DNA from: Nocardia carnea NBRC 14403 | GTDB lineage: Bacteria > Actinomycetota > Actinomycetes > Mycobacteriales > Mycobacteriaceae | Reading direction: 5' to 3' | DNA: 47,596 nt | Assembly (NCBI RefSeq): GCF_000308515.1 | Contig: NZ_BAFV01000114.1 | Coordinates: forward strand, 1 to 47,596 | Part shown: positions 24,227-32,164 of the stretch, one piece after another | How positions within the stretch are numbered: the stretch's first letter is position 1 | Layout of the letters: every line of letters begins with the position of its first letter | Translations under genes and position numbers: made by a program | Notes under the pieces: model-generated | Database searches by the model: none | Seen by the model: the letters and a program-made list of their open reading frames with translations, nothing else | What the model was told of the DNA's origin: nothing

Positions 24227-25036
24227 CTACTCGTCCCGGTCGAAGCGCCAGCGGCCCGTGAAGGACGGCGCCGTCCTGGCTTTGAAAGCCCGGAAGCCGT
24301 TGTCGATGTCCTCGCCTGCGAAATTCACGGCCTGCGCCACCGCTTCGGCCTCGAGGCTGCTTGCGAAGTCGGTGCCGGCCGCACGGTGCAGCAGAGACTT
24401 CGTCAAGGACAGCGCGGCCGGCGGACCGGCCGCCAGCCGACCGGCGAGCGAGTCGACGACAGCATCGAGATCCTCGGGCTCGACCACCTGGGTGGCCAGT
24501 CCCAGCCGTTCCACCTCCGCCGCGCCGAGGACATCGCCCGTCATCGTCAGCAGTTTCGCCTTCTGCATCCCGATGAGACGAGGCAGCAGCCAGGACCCAC
24601 CGACATCGATCGACAAACCCCGCCGGGGGAACACTTGCGCGAAAGTCGCGTTGCTCGAACAGATCACGAGGTCGCAGCACAGCGCAAGGTTCCAGCCGCC
24701 GCCGATCGCCGGGCCCGGCACCTTCGCGATCGTCGGCTTCGGAAACTCGTGCAGGGCAATCGCTGCGGCCGAAATGATCCGCATGCGGTCCAGCGGATGG
24801 TGCGGGCCGTCGGCCCCCAGCTGGCCGCCGGACGAGAACACCCCGTGGGCACCCGTCAGGACCACCGCGCGCACACTCGAATCGTGCTCCGCATCGTCGA
24901 GCGCCGTGGCCAGGCGCCGCCACTGGGCCGAATCCAGCGCGTTTTTCACTGCGGGCCTGTTCATGGTCAAGGTCCGGACCCCGTCGACCTGCTCGACCAC
25001 GAGCGGGGCGGTCTCCGGTTCATTCGATTTCGCCAT
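24227..25036 (-). CDS. Crotonase-family protein
   Basis: The 269-residue protein has LTMNRPAVKNALDSAQW, TGAHGVFSSGGQLGADG (oxyanion hole), PGPAIGGGWNLALCCDL, and QVFPRRGLSIDVGGSWLLPRLIG. The first hydratase glutamate is Asn-Leu and the second position is Arg; Asp in SIDVGG is retained, as in crotonases that isomerise or dehalogenate rather than hydrate. GAGGAAG precedes the ATG. It is divergent from a tetR gene with 150 bp between them. It is probably transcribed as a single gene, since site D begins a new unit just after its stop. Confidence 0.78.
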   Translation of the reverse strand: MAKSNEPETAPLVVEQVDGVRTLTMNRPAVKNALDSAQWRRLATALDDAEHDSSVRAVVLTGAHGVFSSGGQLGADGPHHPLDRMRIISAAAIALHEFPKPTIAKVPGPAIGGGWNLALCCDLVICSSNATFAQVFPRRGLSIDVGGSWLLPRLIGMQKAKLLTMTGDVLGAAEVERLGLATQVVEPEDLDAVVDSLAGRLAAGPPAALSLTKSLLHRAAGTDFASSLEAEAVAQAVNFAGEDIDNGFRAFKARTAPSFTGRWRFDRDE

Positions 25037-25105
25037 AGGACTTCCTCTCGGCAGACGGATTCCGCGTACTCACTTGATCCCACCGGCCGCGACGGCGCGG
25101 GACAT

Positions 25106-25127
25106 TCTGGACGGAATCGCTCGGTAA
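25106..25127 (+). promoter_or_regulatory. Divergent copy of the island operator (site H)
   Basis: TCTGGACGGAATCGCTCGGTAA keeps TGGACGGAA and the TC-n-GTA core of site E (TGGACGGAACATGTCAGTAT) but loses the AT-rich spacer. It lies 60 bp upstream of the tetR ATG at 25187 in gene sense. If real, it suggests that this TetR protein autoregulates through the same element. Confidence 0.4.
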
Positions 25128-25186
25128 CTTGCTGTGTACCTCCCCCGGCAGGGCGAGATCGCTTCGGCGACGCCGTGAGGAGCGGT

Positions 25187-25834
25187 ATGGTAAAGGCCAT
25201 GACGTCTTCGCCGCGCACGGTCGGACGACCACGTGAACCCGATCTCGATGATCGGGTGCTGGACGCCGCCCGGTCGGTATACGGCGAGCGCGGCTGGAGC
25301 GGATTCACCGTCGACGAGGTCGCACGGCGCGCGGGTGTCGGCAAGGGTTCCCTGTATCTGCGCTGGCCCAACAAGGCCGCGCTGCTGGTCGATGCCGTAC
25401 GTTCGGCCGCACCCTCGGTCGGGAACATCAATCTCGGAAACCTCGAGCTGGACCTGCGGGAGTTCGCCAGACAGTGGATGGCGTTCGTCCAGAGCATCGA
25501 GGGCACGATGGTCAGCCGGCTGATCATGGACCGGCATTCCAACGAGGAGCTGGCCGCGGTCGTCGGCGAGCTCGACTATCCCGATTACATCCGGTCGACC
25601 CGGGCACTGGTCCGGCGAGCGGTACGGCGCGGCGAGATCGACCCTGGCATCACGCCCACCCTCATTGCCGATCTCGTAGCGGGTGCCATCACCACCCACG
25701 TCCGCAGCACGCCTCCAGGGCTGGCCGAAGTCGCGCACACGGAGGCCTACTTGACGCAACTCGTGGACACGGTGTTGCGCGGCGTGGGCTACCGGCATCC
25801 CTCCTCGCAAGACTCCCCCGGCGACGACACCTGA
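25187..25834 (+). CDS. TetR family regulator, candidate island regulator
   Basis: The 215-residue protein has RPREPDLDDRVLDAARSVY, WSGFTVDEVARRAGVGKGSL and YLRWPNKAALLVDA as its DNA-binding domain, then a TetR ligand domain (QWMAFVQSIEGTMVSRLIMD). GAGGAG precedes the ATG at 25187. It is the only intact TetR gene inside the 12-44 kb catabolic block. It lies divergent from a crotonase gene and carries a weak copy of the island operator in its promoter, so it is the best local candidate for the regulator of sites A-G. That link is inference. Confidence 0.85.
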   Translation: MVKAMTSSPRTVGRPREPDLDDRVLDAARSVYGERGWSGFTVDEVARRAGVGKGSLYLRWPNKAALLVDAVRSAAPSVGNINLGNLELDLREFARQWMAFVQSIEGTMVSRLIMDRHSNEELAAVVGELDYPDYIRSTRALVRRAVRRGEIDPGITPTLIADLVAGAITTHVRSTPPGLAEVAHTEAYLTQLVDTVLRGVGYRHPSSQDSPGDDT

Positions 25835-25840
25835 CCGGCC

Positions 25841-25856
25841 GCCGGAGAAGTCCGGC
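25841..25856. terminator. Short hairpin between convergent tetR and ligase genes
   Basis: GCCGGA-GAAG-TCCGGC forms a 6-bp stem with a GAAG tetraloop in the 29-bp gap between the converging tetR and acyl-CoA ligase genes. It could serve as a weak bidirectional terminator. Confidence 0.4.
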
Positions 25857-25863
25857 CACGAGG

Positions 25864-27495
25864 TCATCGAGCTGCACCGCCCTCGGCTCCGGAGGCCGAT
25901 GTGGACCGGACACGCTCCGGCCGCGCCCACGTGCCGGCGCCCCGGCCACGCTCCCGGAGCTCGGCCTTGCGGACCCGCTCGGTAGCGGTCTTCGGCAGCG
26001 AATCGACAACCTCGATGAAGCGTGGCCGCATGAACTCCGCCAGCCGGCCGGTCAGGAATTCGTCCAGCGCGGCCTCGGCCAGGTGCCGCGACTGTTTCGG
26101 GACAACGAAGGCCATCACTTCCTGCTCGCCCCACTCCGAGTCCACCCCCACCACCGCGCATTCCAGCACGTCGGGATGTTGGAGCACGGCCGCCTCGACC
26201 TCGACCGAGGAGATGTTCTCACCGCGGCGGCGCAACGAATCCTTGAGACGATCCACCAGGTAGTAGTTGCCCTGCCCGTCACGGCGGAACTGGTCACCTG
26301 TGTGAAACCACAGGTTGCGCCAGGCAGCGACCGTCGCCTCCGGGTTGGCCCAGTATCCGGACGCGAAATGCCACGGTTCACGCGGACGCAGGACGAGCTC
26401 GCCGAGTTCACCGTCGGGCACCTCACGATCGAACTCGTCGACGATTCTTGCTTCGAACCCGTCGCGCAGGCGACCGCAACTCTGCGGAATACTGACGTCG
26501 TAGTCCACGGCGACAATCGGTGCGCATACTTCGGTCATGCCCCACTGGGTGGTCACCAGTACGTCGTGCCGCTTCTTGAAGTCCTCCACCTCCGGAATCA
26601 CGGGAATCATCTGGACTCGTCGCAGCGGGGTCGATTCGGGCCGGTCCTCGCTCTGGTAGACGAAATTCGCCATCGCGCCGAGGAGCAGCGTCGCGGTGCA
26701 TTGATACTTCTCGATATCCGTCCAGAAGGCGTCGGTGGAAAAGCGCTCGCGGAGCACCGCCCGTCCACGCACCCGCGCCACAGATATCAGATTGGCGCGA
26801 TAGGTGATGTGGGACGGTGGAAAGGGGAGGTAGATGGCATCCTCGTGGCCGAGCACGGACGGCGGGAAGACCCCGGCCGCCGCCTCCTTCAGCTGTGCGA
26901 ACGGCACGACGACCCCCTTCGACAACCCCGTCGTACCCGAGGTGTAGAGGATGCAGGCCGGCGTATGTCCTGGTATCCGGCCCTCGGGCGCACCCTCCTC
27001 GGACTCCCCCGCCGCGGCCAGAATGTCGTCTGCCCGGACAATGACGGTGGAATCATCGGATCGGAGATCGTCGTCGCCGCCGATGACAACGACCTGCTCG
27101 ATATTCGACGCCTTGATCAGCGCCTCCCGAACGGCCGGAAAATACCGGTGGTCGACGACCGCGACCCGAGCCCGGGTATCTCCGACGATGTGATCGAGAA
27201 GTGCGCCCCGATACGCGGGGTTGGCCGACGCTTCGATCGCGCCGGCGTAGGCCACTCCACACCACAACTCGACCGAGGCCACCGAGGACGCCACAAAGGT
27301 CAGTACGGTGTCACCCGCGGCCACCCCGAGACCGGCCAGCGCCCGGCGCCATCTCCGCGCGTTCGCGTGGACCTCGGCATAGGTCCTGACCGGGCCGTCG
27401 ACCTCTTCCAGACAGATTAATTCCGGCGACTCGGCCGCGATCTCGGCAACCATATCCGGGTATGCCTCGGCCGTCCGCACTATTTCGGGACTCAC
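25864..27495 (-). CDS. Acyl-CoA ligase, carnitine/crotonobetaine-CoA ligase-like
   Basis: The 543-residue ANL enzyme has LYTSGTTGLSKGVVV, TTQWGMTEVCAP, WFHTGDQFRRDGQGNYYLVDR, SLRRRGENISSVEVE, and a C-terminal LPKTATERVRKAEL. The glycine-lysine of the usual PxTxTGK adenylation motif is Glu-Arg here, a variant that occurs in CaiC-like ligases as far as I recall, so activity is not excluded. It starts at a GTG behind AGGAGA. It is the last gene of the seven-gene unit begun by the FMN monooxygenase at 33370, 68 bp after ribBA. It probably activates an acid formed by that oxygenase pathway. Confidence 0.85.
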   Translation of the reverse strand: MSPEIVRTAEAYPDMVAEIAAESPELICLEEVDGPVRTYAEVHANARRWRRALAGLGVAAGDTVLTFVASSVASVELWCGVAYAGAIEASANPAYRGALLDHIVGDTRARVAVVDHRYFPAVREALIKASNIEQVVVIGGDDDLRSDDSTVIVRADDILAAAGESEEGAPEGRIPGHTPACILYTSGTTGLSKGVVVPFAQLKEAAAGVFPPSVLGHEDAIYLPFPPSHITYRANLISVARVRGRAVLRERFSTDAFWTDIEKYQCTATLLLGAMANFVYQSEDRPESTPLRRVQMIPVIPEVEDFKKRHDVLVTTQWGMTEVCAPIVAVDYDVSIPQSCGRLRDGFEARIVDEFDREVPDGELGELVLRPREPWHFASGYWANPEATVAAWRNLWFHTGDQFRRDGQGNYYLVDRLKDSLRRRGENISSVEVEAAVLQHPDVLECAVVGVDSEWGEQEVMAFVVPKQSRHLAEAALDEFLTGRLAEFMRPRFIEVVDSLPKTATERVRKAELRERGRGAGTWARPERVRSTSASGAEGGAAR

Positions 27496-27563
27496 TAGCT
27501 CTCCTGATAAATGTTCGTTCTCGAAAATCGAGTCGGTACAAACACATGGCTTTGCGGAGCGGA

Positions 27564-28916
27564 TCAGCCGAATCCGTGGTCGGCTCTGATCAGCACTCGA
27601 ACCGGTGTGTCCGATCCGCTCGACAGGCCCGGAGGTTCGATCGGTTGTCGATGGCCGGGCGGCGGTGTGGCGTGTGCGGTTTCGTAATCGTCCAGACCGG
27701 CGAGATCGTGGCCCATACGATCGCGTTTGGTCCGCAGGTAGGCGAGATTCTCGGCATTGGCACGCAACGGCATCGGGACACGTTCGGTGACGCGCAGTCC
27801 GTGGCCGTCGAGCCCGACCCGCTTGGCGGGATTGTTCGTCAGCAACCGCATGGTGGATATCCCCAGGTCGACGAGGATCTGCGCGCCGATACCGTAGTCG
27901 CGGGAGTCGGCGGGCAACCCGAGCTGGAGGTTCGCGTCGACGGTGTCCGATCCCGCGTCCTGCAGCTGGTATGCCTGCAGCTTGTGCAGCAGGCCGATCC
28001 CGCGGCCTTCGTGACCGCGCATGTACAGCACGACTCCCCGGCCCTCGCTCGCGATCATCTCGAGGGCGGCGTCGAGCTGGGGCCCGCAGTCACAGCGCAG
28101 CGATCCGAACACATCACCGGTGAGGCATTCGGAGTGCACCCGGACGAGGACGTCGCTACCGTCGCCCTCCGGCCCGGCGATGTCCCCACATACGAGGGCG
28201 ACATGCTCGACCTCGTCGTACATGCTCCGGTAGCCGACTGCCCGGAATGTGCCGTGCGCGGTCGGTATCCGCGCGTCGGCGATGCGGACCACCTGCTTCT
28301 CGTGCCTGCGGCGCCACGCGATGAGGTCGGCGATCGAGATCAGGGCGAGGCCGTGGTCGTCGGCGAAGTCCCGGAGCTCGCCGGTCTGTGCCATCGCGCC
28401 TTCGTTCTGCCGGCTCACGATCTCGCAGATCACACCCGCGGGGCGGAGGCCGGCCATCCGCGCGAGGTCGACGGCGGCTTCGGTATGGCCGGGCCGGCGC
28501 AGGACACCGCCGTCCTTCGCACGCAGCGGTACCACGTGGCCGGGCCGGGTGAAATCGCCGGCACCGGCGGCGGGGTCGGCGAGCAGGCGCATGGTCGCGG
28601 CCCGATCGGCGGCGGAGATACCGGTACCGATTCCCGCCCGGGCATCGACCGTCACCGTGTACGCGGTACCGTGTTTGTCCTGGTTGACGGCATACATCGG
28701 CGGCAGGGCGAGCCGGTCGCAGTCCTCGCCGGCCAGCGGTACGCACAGATATCCCGACGTATGGCGGACCATGAACGCCACCAGTCCGGGCGTCGCCTTC
28801 TCGGCGGCGAAGATCAGGTCGCCCTCGTTCTCCCGATCCTCGTCGTCGACCACCACCACCGGTTTACCGGCGGCGATGTCGGCGACCGCGCGCTCGATAT
28901 CGTCGAACCTTGTCAC
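27564..28916 (-). CDS. ribBA: Bifunctional DHBP synthase / GTP cyclohydrolase II (RibBA)
   Basis: The 450-residue protein combines 3,4-dihydroxy-2-butanone-4-phosphate synthase and GTP cyclohydrolase II, the two entry enzymes of riboflavin synthesis. The first domain has VDDEDRENEGDLIFAAE, MVRHTSGYLCVPL, MYAVNQDKHGTAYTVTVDA and TRPGHVVPLRA. The second has the zinc triad CLTGDVFGSLRCDCG, YMRGHEGRGIGLLHKLQAY and LLTNNPAKR. A GTG at 28916 with GGAG 8 bases upstream matches the usual start (TRFDDIERAV); a GTG at 28946 is also in frame. Its place between a flavin reductase and an acyl-CoA ligase in an FMN-monooxygenase operon suggests a dedicated flavin supply. Confidence 0.93.
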   Translation of the reverse strand: MTRFDDIERAVADIAAGKPVVVVDDEDRENEGDLIFAAEKATPGLVAFMVRHTSGYLCVPLAGEDCDRLALPPMYAVNQDKHGTAYTVTVDARAGIGTGISAADRAATMRLLADPAAGAGDFTRPGHVVPLRAKDGGVLRRPGHTEAAVDLARMAGLRPAGVICEIVSRQNEGAMAQTGELRDFADDHGLALISIADLIAWRRRHEKQVVRIADARIPTAHGTFRAVGYRSMYDEVEHVALVCGDIAGPEGDGSDVLVRVHSECLTGDVFGSLRCDCGPQLDAALEMIASEGRGVVLYMRGHEGRGIGLLHKLQAYQLQDAGSDTVDANLQLGLPADSRDYGIGAQILVDLGISTMRLLTNNPAKRVGLDGHGLRVTERVPMPLRANAENLAYLRTKRDRMGHDLAGLDDYETAHATPPPGHRQPIEPPGLSSGSDTPVRVLIRADHGFG

Positions 28917-28999
28917 GTCCTGTGCTCCATACTCTCGTGCCCGCACCGGGCCGGATGGCGGTGTCGCCTCTGGTCAGCCACCCGCGCTGATCACCTCGT

Positions 29000-29524
29000 C
29001 TACTCGACGTCGATCGTCCGAGCGTCGACCAGTTCACGGAACTTCGCGCCGTGCCAGATGAGCGGCTCGTTCTCGCCGATGCCGAGCTTGTTGACCTCGA
29101 GCAGGACCATCCAGTGATCGCCTGCCTCGGTGACCTCGTGGATCGAGCATTCGAGCCACAGCGCGGCGTCTTCGATGAACACCGCACCCGCTTCCCCGAC
29201 TTCGATCGCGACCTGCTCGAAACGGGAAGCGCGATCCTTACTCGCGAGCTTGCGGGTCAGATCGCTCTGCCCTTTGCCCAGGATCGACACTCCGAGGGAG
29301 CCGGCCTCCTTGATCACGCCCCATGTCTCGGACGACTTCTGTACCGCGACCGCGCAGAGGCAGGGTTCCAGCGATACTCCGACCATGAACGACGAGGCGA
29401 CCAGCGCATGCTTGCCACCGGCGATATCGGCCGCGAGAACCGCCACACCAGAAGGGAATTGCGCAAACGTCTTCCGCACGACTGCCGGGTCGCCGCCGAA
29501 GCCACGCACTTTGGTCTGAGTCAT
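29000..29524 (-). CDS. Flavin reductase (FMN-binding split-barrel)
   Basis: The 174-residue protein matches the flavin_Reduct family: RKTFAQFPSGVAVLAAD, ALVASSFMVGVSLEPCLCAV, KSSETWGVIKEAGSLGVSILG, and DAALWLECSIHEVTEAGDHWMVLLEV. Such proteins reduce FMN or FAD with NAD(P)H and hand it to two-component monooxygenases. The ATG at 29524 (MTQTKVRGF) fits the family length. In this operon its natural client is the LLM monooxygenase encoded at 32165-33370; it could also serve the LLM enzymes elsewhere in the window. It is directly upstream of ribBA. Confidence 0.88.
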   Translation of the reverse strand: MTQTKVRGFGGDPAVVRKTFAQFPSGVAVLAADIAGGKHALVASSFMVGVSLEPCLCAVAVQKSSETWGVIKEAGSLGVSILGKGQSDLTRKLASKDRASRFEQVAIEVGEAGAVFIEDAALWLECSIHEVTEAGDHWMVLLEVNKLGIGENEPLIWHGAKFRELVDARTIDVE

Positions 29525-29600
29525 GAGTTCTCTTCCTGCCCCGGTTCGAAGCACGGCACAGCGCGCTCCGAACCGTGGACCGATTGCTTTGTCTGGCTAC

Positions 29601-30542
29601 TCAGTTGCCGGACACATCTGCCGCGTCCGCGGGGATTTCGGACTCCATCTCCGGCGCCAGGAAAACCATCTGCGCGCGGAGTGACTGGCTCGCGTTGAAC
29701 AGCGGGGTGAGATCACCGTCGGCCGTGAGCTCCGACGCCTTGTCCGCCCAGGCTTCGGGGGTGGTTTCGGCGGCCTTGATCCGCGGCATCGCGGTAATGA
29801 CAGTCCTGGCGGCCGCCAGGCCACCGACCTCGAATGCTTCGCCGTGCACAGTAGTGTCCTGGTGGGCGAGCCAGGTGACGAAAGACGCGACGGCATCCGC
29901 CGGGAACTGCTCGCGCATGAGCTTCTGGATGACGAGGCTGCCGTTGCCGAACGCGTCTTCTGTCATCGGTGTCCAGGCAACCGGCAGCAGTGTGGTGACC
30001 TGTACGCCGACTTCGCGGGCCTCGCCGACGAGAGAATTGCCCAGTCCCCAGACCGCCGCTTTGGCCGCTCCATAGGAGGTGTCGTTGGGGATGCCCATCA
30101 GACCGTTCGAGGAGATGTTGATCAGCCGGCCGCTTTCGGATTCGATGAGGTGCGGCATCGCGTGGCGCGCGACCTCGACGACACCTCGGAAGCTGGTGTC
30201 GAAAACCCGCCACCACAGGTCACTGTCCATCTCCCAGAAGCGACCGTACGCGTTGATCCCGGCATTGTTGATGACGATATCGAGACGCCCGAAACCATCG
30301 ATCGCCGCCTGCACCAGGCCCGCCGCTTCGCTGACGATATCGTGACTGTCGGGTACTGCCGTCCCGCCGGCCTCGGTAATTACCTGCACCGTTTCCTCGG
30401 CACGAGCTGCGGCGATATCGTTCACCACGACTCGCGCACCGCGAGAGGCGAGCATAATGGCATGCTCCCGCCCCATTCCCTGCCCTGCTCCGGTAACAAT
30501 GGCTACTCGCCCACCGAAGTCGAGTTCGCTCTGTCCAGTCAT
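29601..30542 (-). CDS. SDR family oxidoreductase with C-terminal extension
   Basis: The 313-residue SDR has VTGAGQGMGREHAIMLASRGA, NDIAAARAEET (Asp favours NAD), NNAGINAYGRFWEM, the catalytic ISSNGLMGIPNDTSYGAAKAAV, and an unusual LPVAWTPMTEDAF where other SDRs have PG-x-x-T. The N-terminal region recalls the dehydrogenase domain of multifunctional enzyme 2. After the SDR core a ~60-residue extension (TPEAWADKASELTADGDLTP) follows. The ATG at 30542 has AAAGG 8 bases upstream; the one at 30551 is too close. It lies mid-operon between the PEP-mutase-like and flavin reductase genes. Confidence 0.8.
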   Translation of the reverse strand: MTGQSELDFGGRVAIVTGAGQGMGREHAIMLASRGARVVVNDIAAARAEETVQVITEAGGTAVPDSHDIVSEAAGLVQAAIDGFGRLDIVINNAGINAYGRFWEMDSDLWWRVFDTSFRGVVEVARHAMPHLIESESGRLINISSNGLMGIPNDTSYGAAKAAVWGLGNSLVGEAREVGVQVTTLLPVAWTPMTEDAFGNGSLVIQKLMREQFPADAVASFVTWLAHQDTTVHGEAFEVGGLAAARTVITAMPRIKAAETTPEAWADKASELTADGDLTPLFNASQSLRAQMVFLAPEMESEIPADAADVSGN

Positions 30543-30602
30543 TTCATACACCTTTGTAGAGTTTGTGGATTGTCCGGTCGATCGGTTCGAGGAATTCGAC
30601 CG

Positions 30603-31553
30603 CTAGGCGTTGGGAGTATTGACGTAATCGCGTTGGGCTTCCGGCGGGAGATATTTTTCCTCCGTGCTCTGCACGTATTCCGGCGACGGCCGCCCGAGGC
30701 GAGCACCCCATCCGAAGTCGTAGGCGGTGCCCTTCGCCTCGTTCATCTTCTCCACATATGCCGCGAAGGGGGTGGCGTCGCCGGCTTCCTTGATATCGAG
30801 CAGCAATCGCCACACCTCGTGAACACCGGGCAGGACGAACGGCACTGCCTCGATCGACTGACCCACCGCGGTCAGCTCGGCGAGCGGACGACGCCCGATG
30901 AGGTCGGCACCCATGACGTAGTTCGACCCGGGCGTCTCTTTCAGTGCCAGTTCGGCCTGCTCCCAGGTCTGGAAGCCTTCGAAGAAGATGACATCGACTC
31001 CGGTCTCGGCGCGGTAGAGCTGTGCGCGGCGAATCGCCTCGTCGACACTGCCGCCGGCCGCACCGAATCCGTCGGTGCGTGCGACGATCACGAAGTCGGA
31101 ATCCAAGCGGTCCCGGGCATCGACTGCCGCATTGAGCCGCCCTATCGCCTCCGCGTCGGATACGAGTTCGATTCCCGTCGTTCCACCGGATTTCTTGGGC
31201 TCCCGCTGATCCTCGATATGGATTCCTGCCACGCCGGCATCGATGAACTCCGCGACAGTGCGCTGGACGTTGATGGGGGCGCCGAAACCCGTATCGGCAT
31301 CGCAATATACGGGAATATCGGTGCTTCGTGCGACGCGCTTCGCGTGTGCTACCACCTCGGTCAACGTAAGCCAGCCGACATCGGAGGCGCCCTCGGCCCA
31401 CCATGCCGACATCCCGCCCGAGAGTTCGAAGGCCTCGAAGCCCGCGTGCTGGGCCATCTGAGCGTGGATCGGCAGCGATCCGAACGGTACGACCACGGTC
31501 TCGGGCCGCTGGAATATCTCGCGCAGCGCCGCACCCGGCGAACTCAGACCCAT
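30603..31553 (-). CDS. Isocitrate lyase/PEP mutase-fold enzyme
   Basis: The 316-residue protein belongs to the isocitrate lyase/PEP mutase superfamily: AFELSGGMSAWWAEG, the Mg-binding CDADTGFG (85-91), GIHIEDQREPKKSGG (111-124), IVARTDGFGAAGG and IFFEGFQT. In lyases that cleave methylisocitrate or dimethylmalate the loop carries a catalytic Cys (PKxCGH-like). Here Ser122 replaces it and the His is absent, so a decarboxylase, hydrolase (oxaloacetate- or oxaloacetase-like) or altered lyase is more likely. It lies between a cupin and an SDR in the FMN-monooxygenase operon. A C-C bond-breaking step on a small acid is plausible. Confidence 0.82.
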   Translation of the reverse strand: MGLSSPGAALREIFQRPETVVVPFGSLPIHAQMAQHAGFEAFELSGGMSAWWAEGASDVGWLTLTEVVAHAKRVARSTDIPVYCDADTGFGAPINVQRTVAEFIDAGVAGIHIEDQREPKKSGGTTGIELVSDAEAIGRLNAAVDARDRLDSDFVIVARTDGFGAAGGSVDEAIRRAQLYRAETGVDVIFFEGFQTWEQAELALKETPGSNYVMGADLIGRRPLAELTAVGQSIEAVPFVLPGVHEVWRLLLDIKEAGDATPFAAYVEKMNEAKGTAYDFGWGARLGRPSPEYVQSTEEKYLPPEAQRDYVNTPNA

Positions 31554-31603
31554 GACTTCTCCTTCATTCTGATTGCCTTGTTCGAATTTCTGGGTTCCGG
31601 TCG

Positions 31604-32128
31604 CTATGCGCTGGGCTTCGAATCGTTGTAGCCGATCGTGACCACGATGTAGACACAGTCCTCGTCGTAGGGGTTCTTCCAGGCGTGCGGTACGCCGCCC
31701 ATGACGAGGAGGTCACCCGGTCCGAGGGTTCGCACTTTTCCACCGGGGAGCTTGAGATCCACTTTTCCCGAGATCACCACTTCGTAATCGATGGTGTCGC
31801 TCGCGTGCATATTGGGATCGCCGTCATCACCGGTACCGGTCATACTCGGGTCGAGCTGTTCGGGATCCAGTTCGTTTCCGGCCGAACGTGCCGGGAAACT
31901 GCTCACCCCGAAGGTCGAGCCATTCGGCCCGGCCAGTTGTACGCGGCTGGGCGGCCGTCCGATGTTCTCTTTACTGTGTCCGCCTTCGACTGCCCAGTAG
32001 AAGGCCCCCTCGGCGATACCCGGCATACTTATCTCGGCCGGGCCACCGACCTCGAGAAAATCCGCTTCGCCCGAGTCGGTGGTTCCCGCGACTATCAGGC
32101 GGAATTGTTTGGGATCCGGAAAAGTCAT
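31604..32128 (-). CDS. Cupin domain protein
   Basis: The 174-residue protein has a C-terminal cupin barrel. The first motif is HASDTIDYEVVISG (a single His with the Glu; the second His of HxH is Asp-like here) and the second is GDLLVMGGVPHAWKNP. A ~80-residue N-terminal strand-rich region precedes it. Missing one metal ligand makes a dioxygenase role less certain; binding or isomerase roles are possible. AAAGGAG lies before the ATG and the gene begins 36 bp after the LLM monooxygenase. It may protect or process the monooxygenase product; this is inference. Confidence 0.78.
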   Translation of the reverse strand: MTFPDPKQFRLIVAGTTDSGEADFLEVGGPAEISMPGIAEGAFYWAVEGGHSKENIGRPPSRVQLAGPNGSTFGVSSFPARSAGNELDPEQLDPSMTGTGDDGDPNMHASDTIDYEVVISGKVDLKLPGGKVRTLGPGDLLVMGGVPHAWKNPYDEDCVYIVVTIGYNDSKPSA

Positions 32129-32164
32129 CTACCTTCACTCCTTTGTAAAGGATCCGAGCCGTTG

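Noticed and set aside
26487..26508. ACTGAC-N6-GTCCA inside the acyl-CoA ligase gene, resembling the island operator
   Set aside because: It lies in the middle of a conserved coding sequence, has a 6-bp instead of 7-bp spacer, and lacks the AT-rich flanks. Treated as a chance match.
25474..27420. Long plus-strand open frame (648 codons) opposite the acyl-CoA ligase
   Set aside because: Antisense shadow caused by high GC at third positions; no domain similarity, while the minus-strand frame has all ligase motifs.
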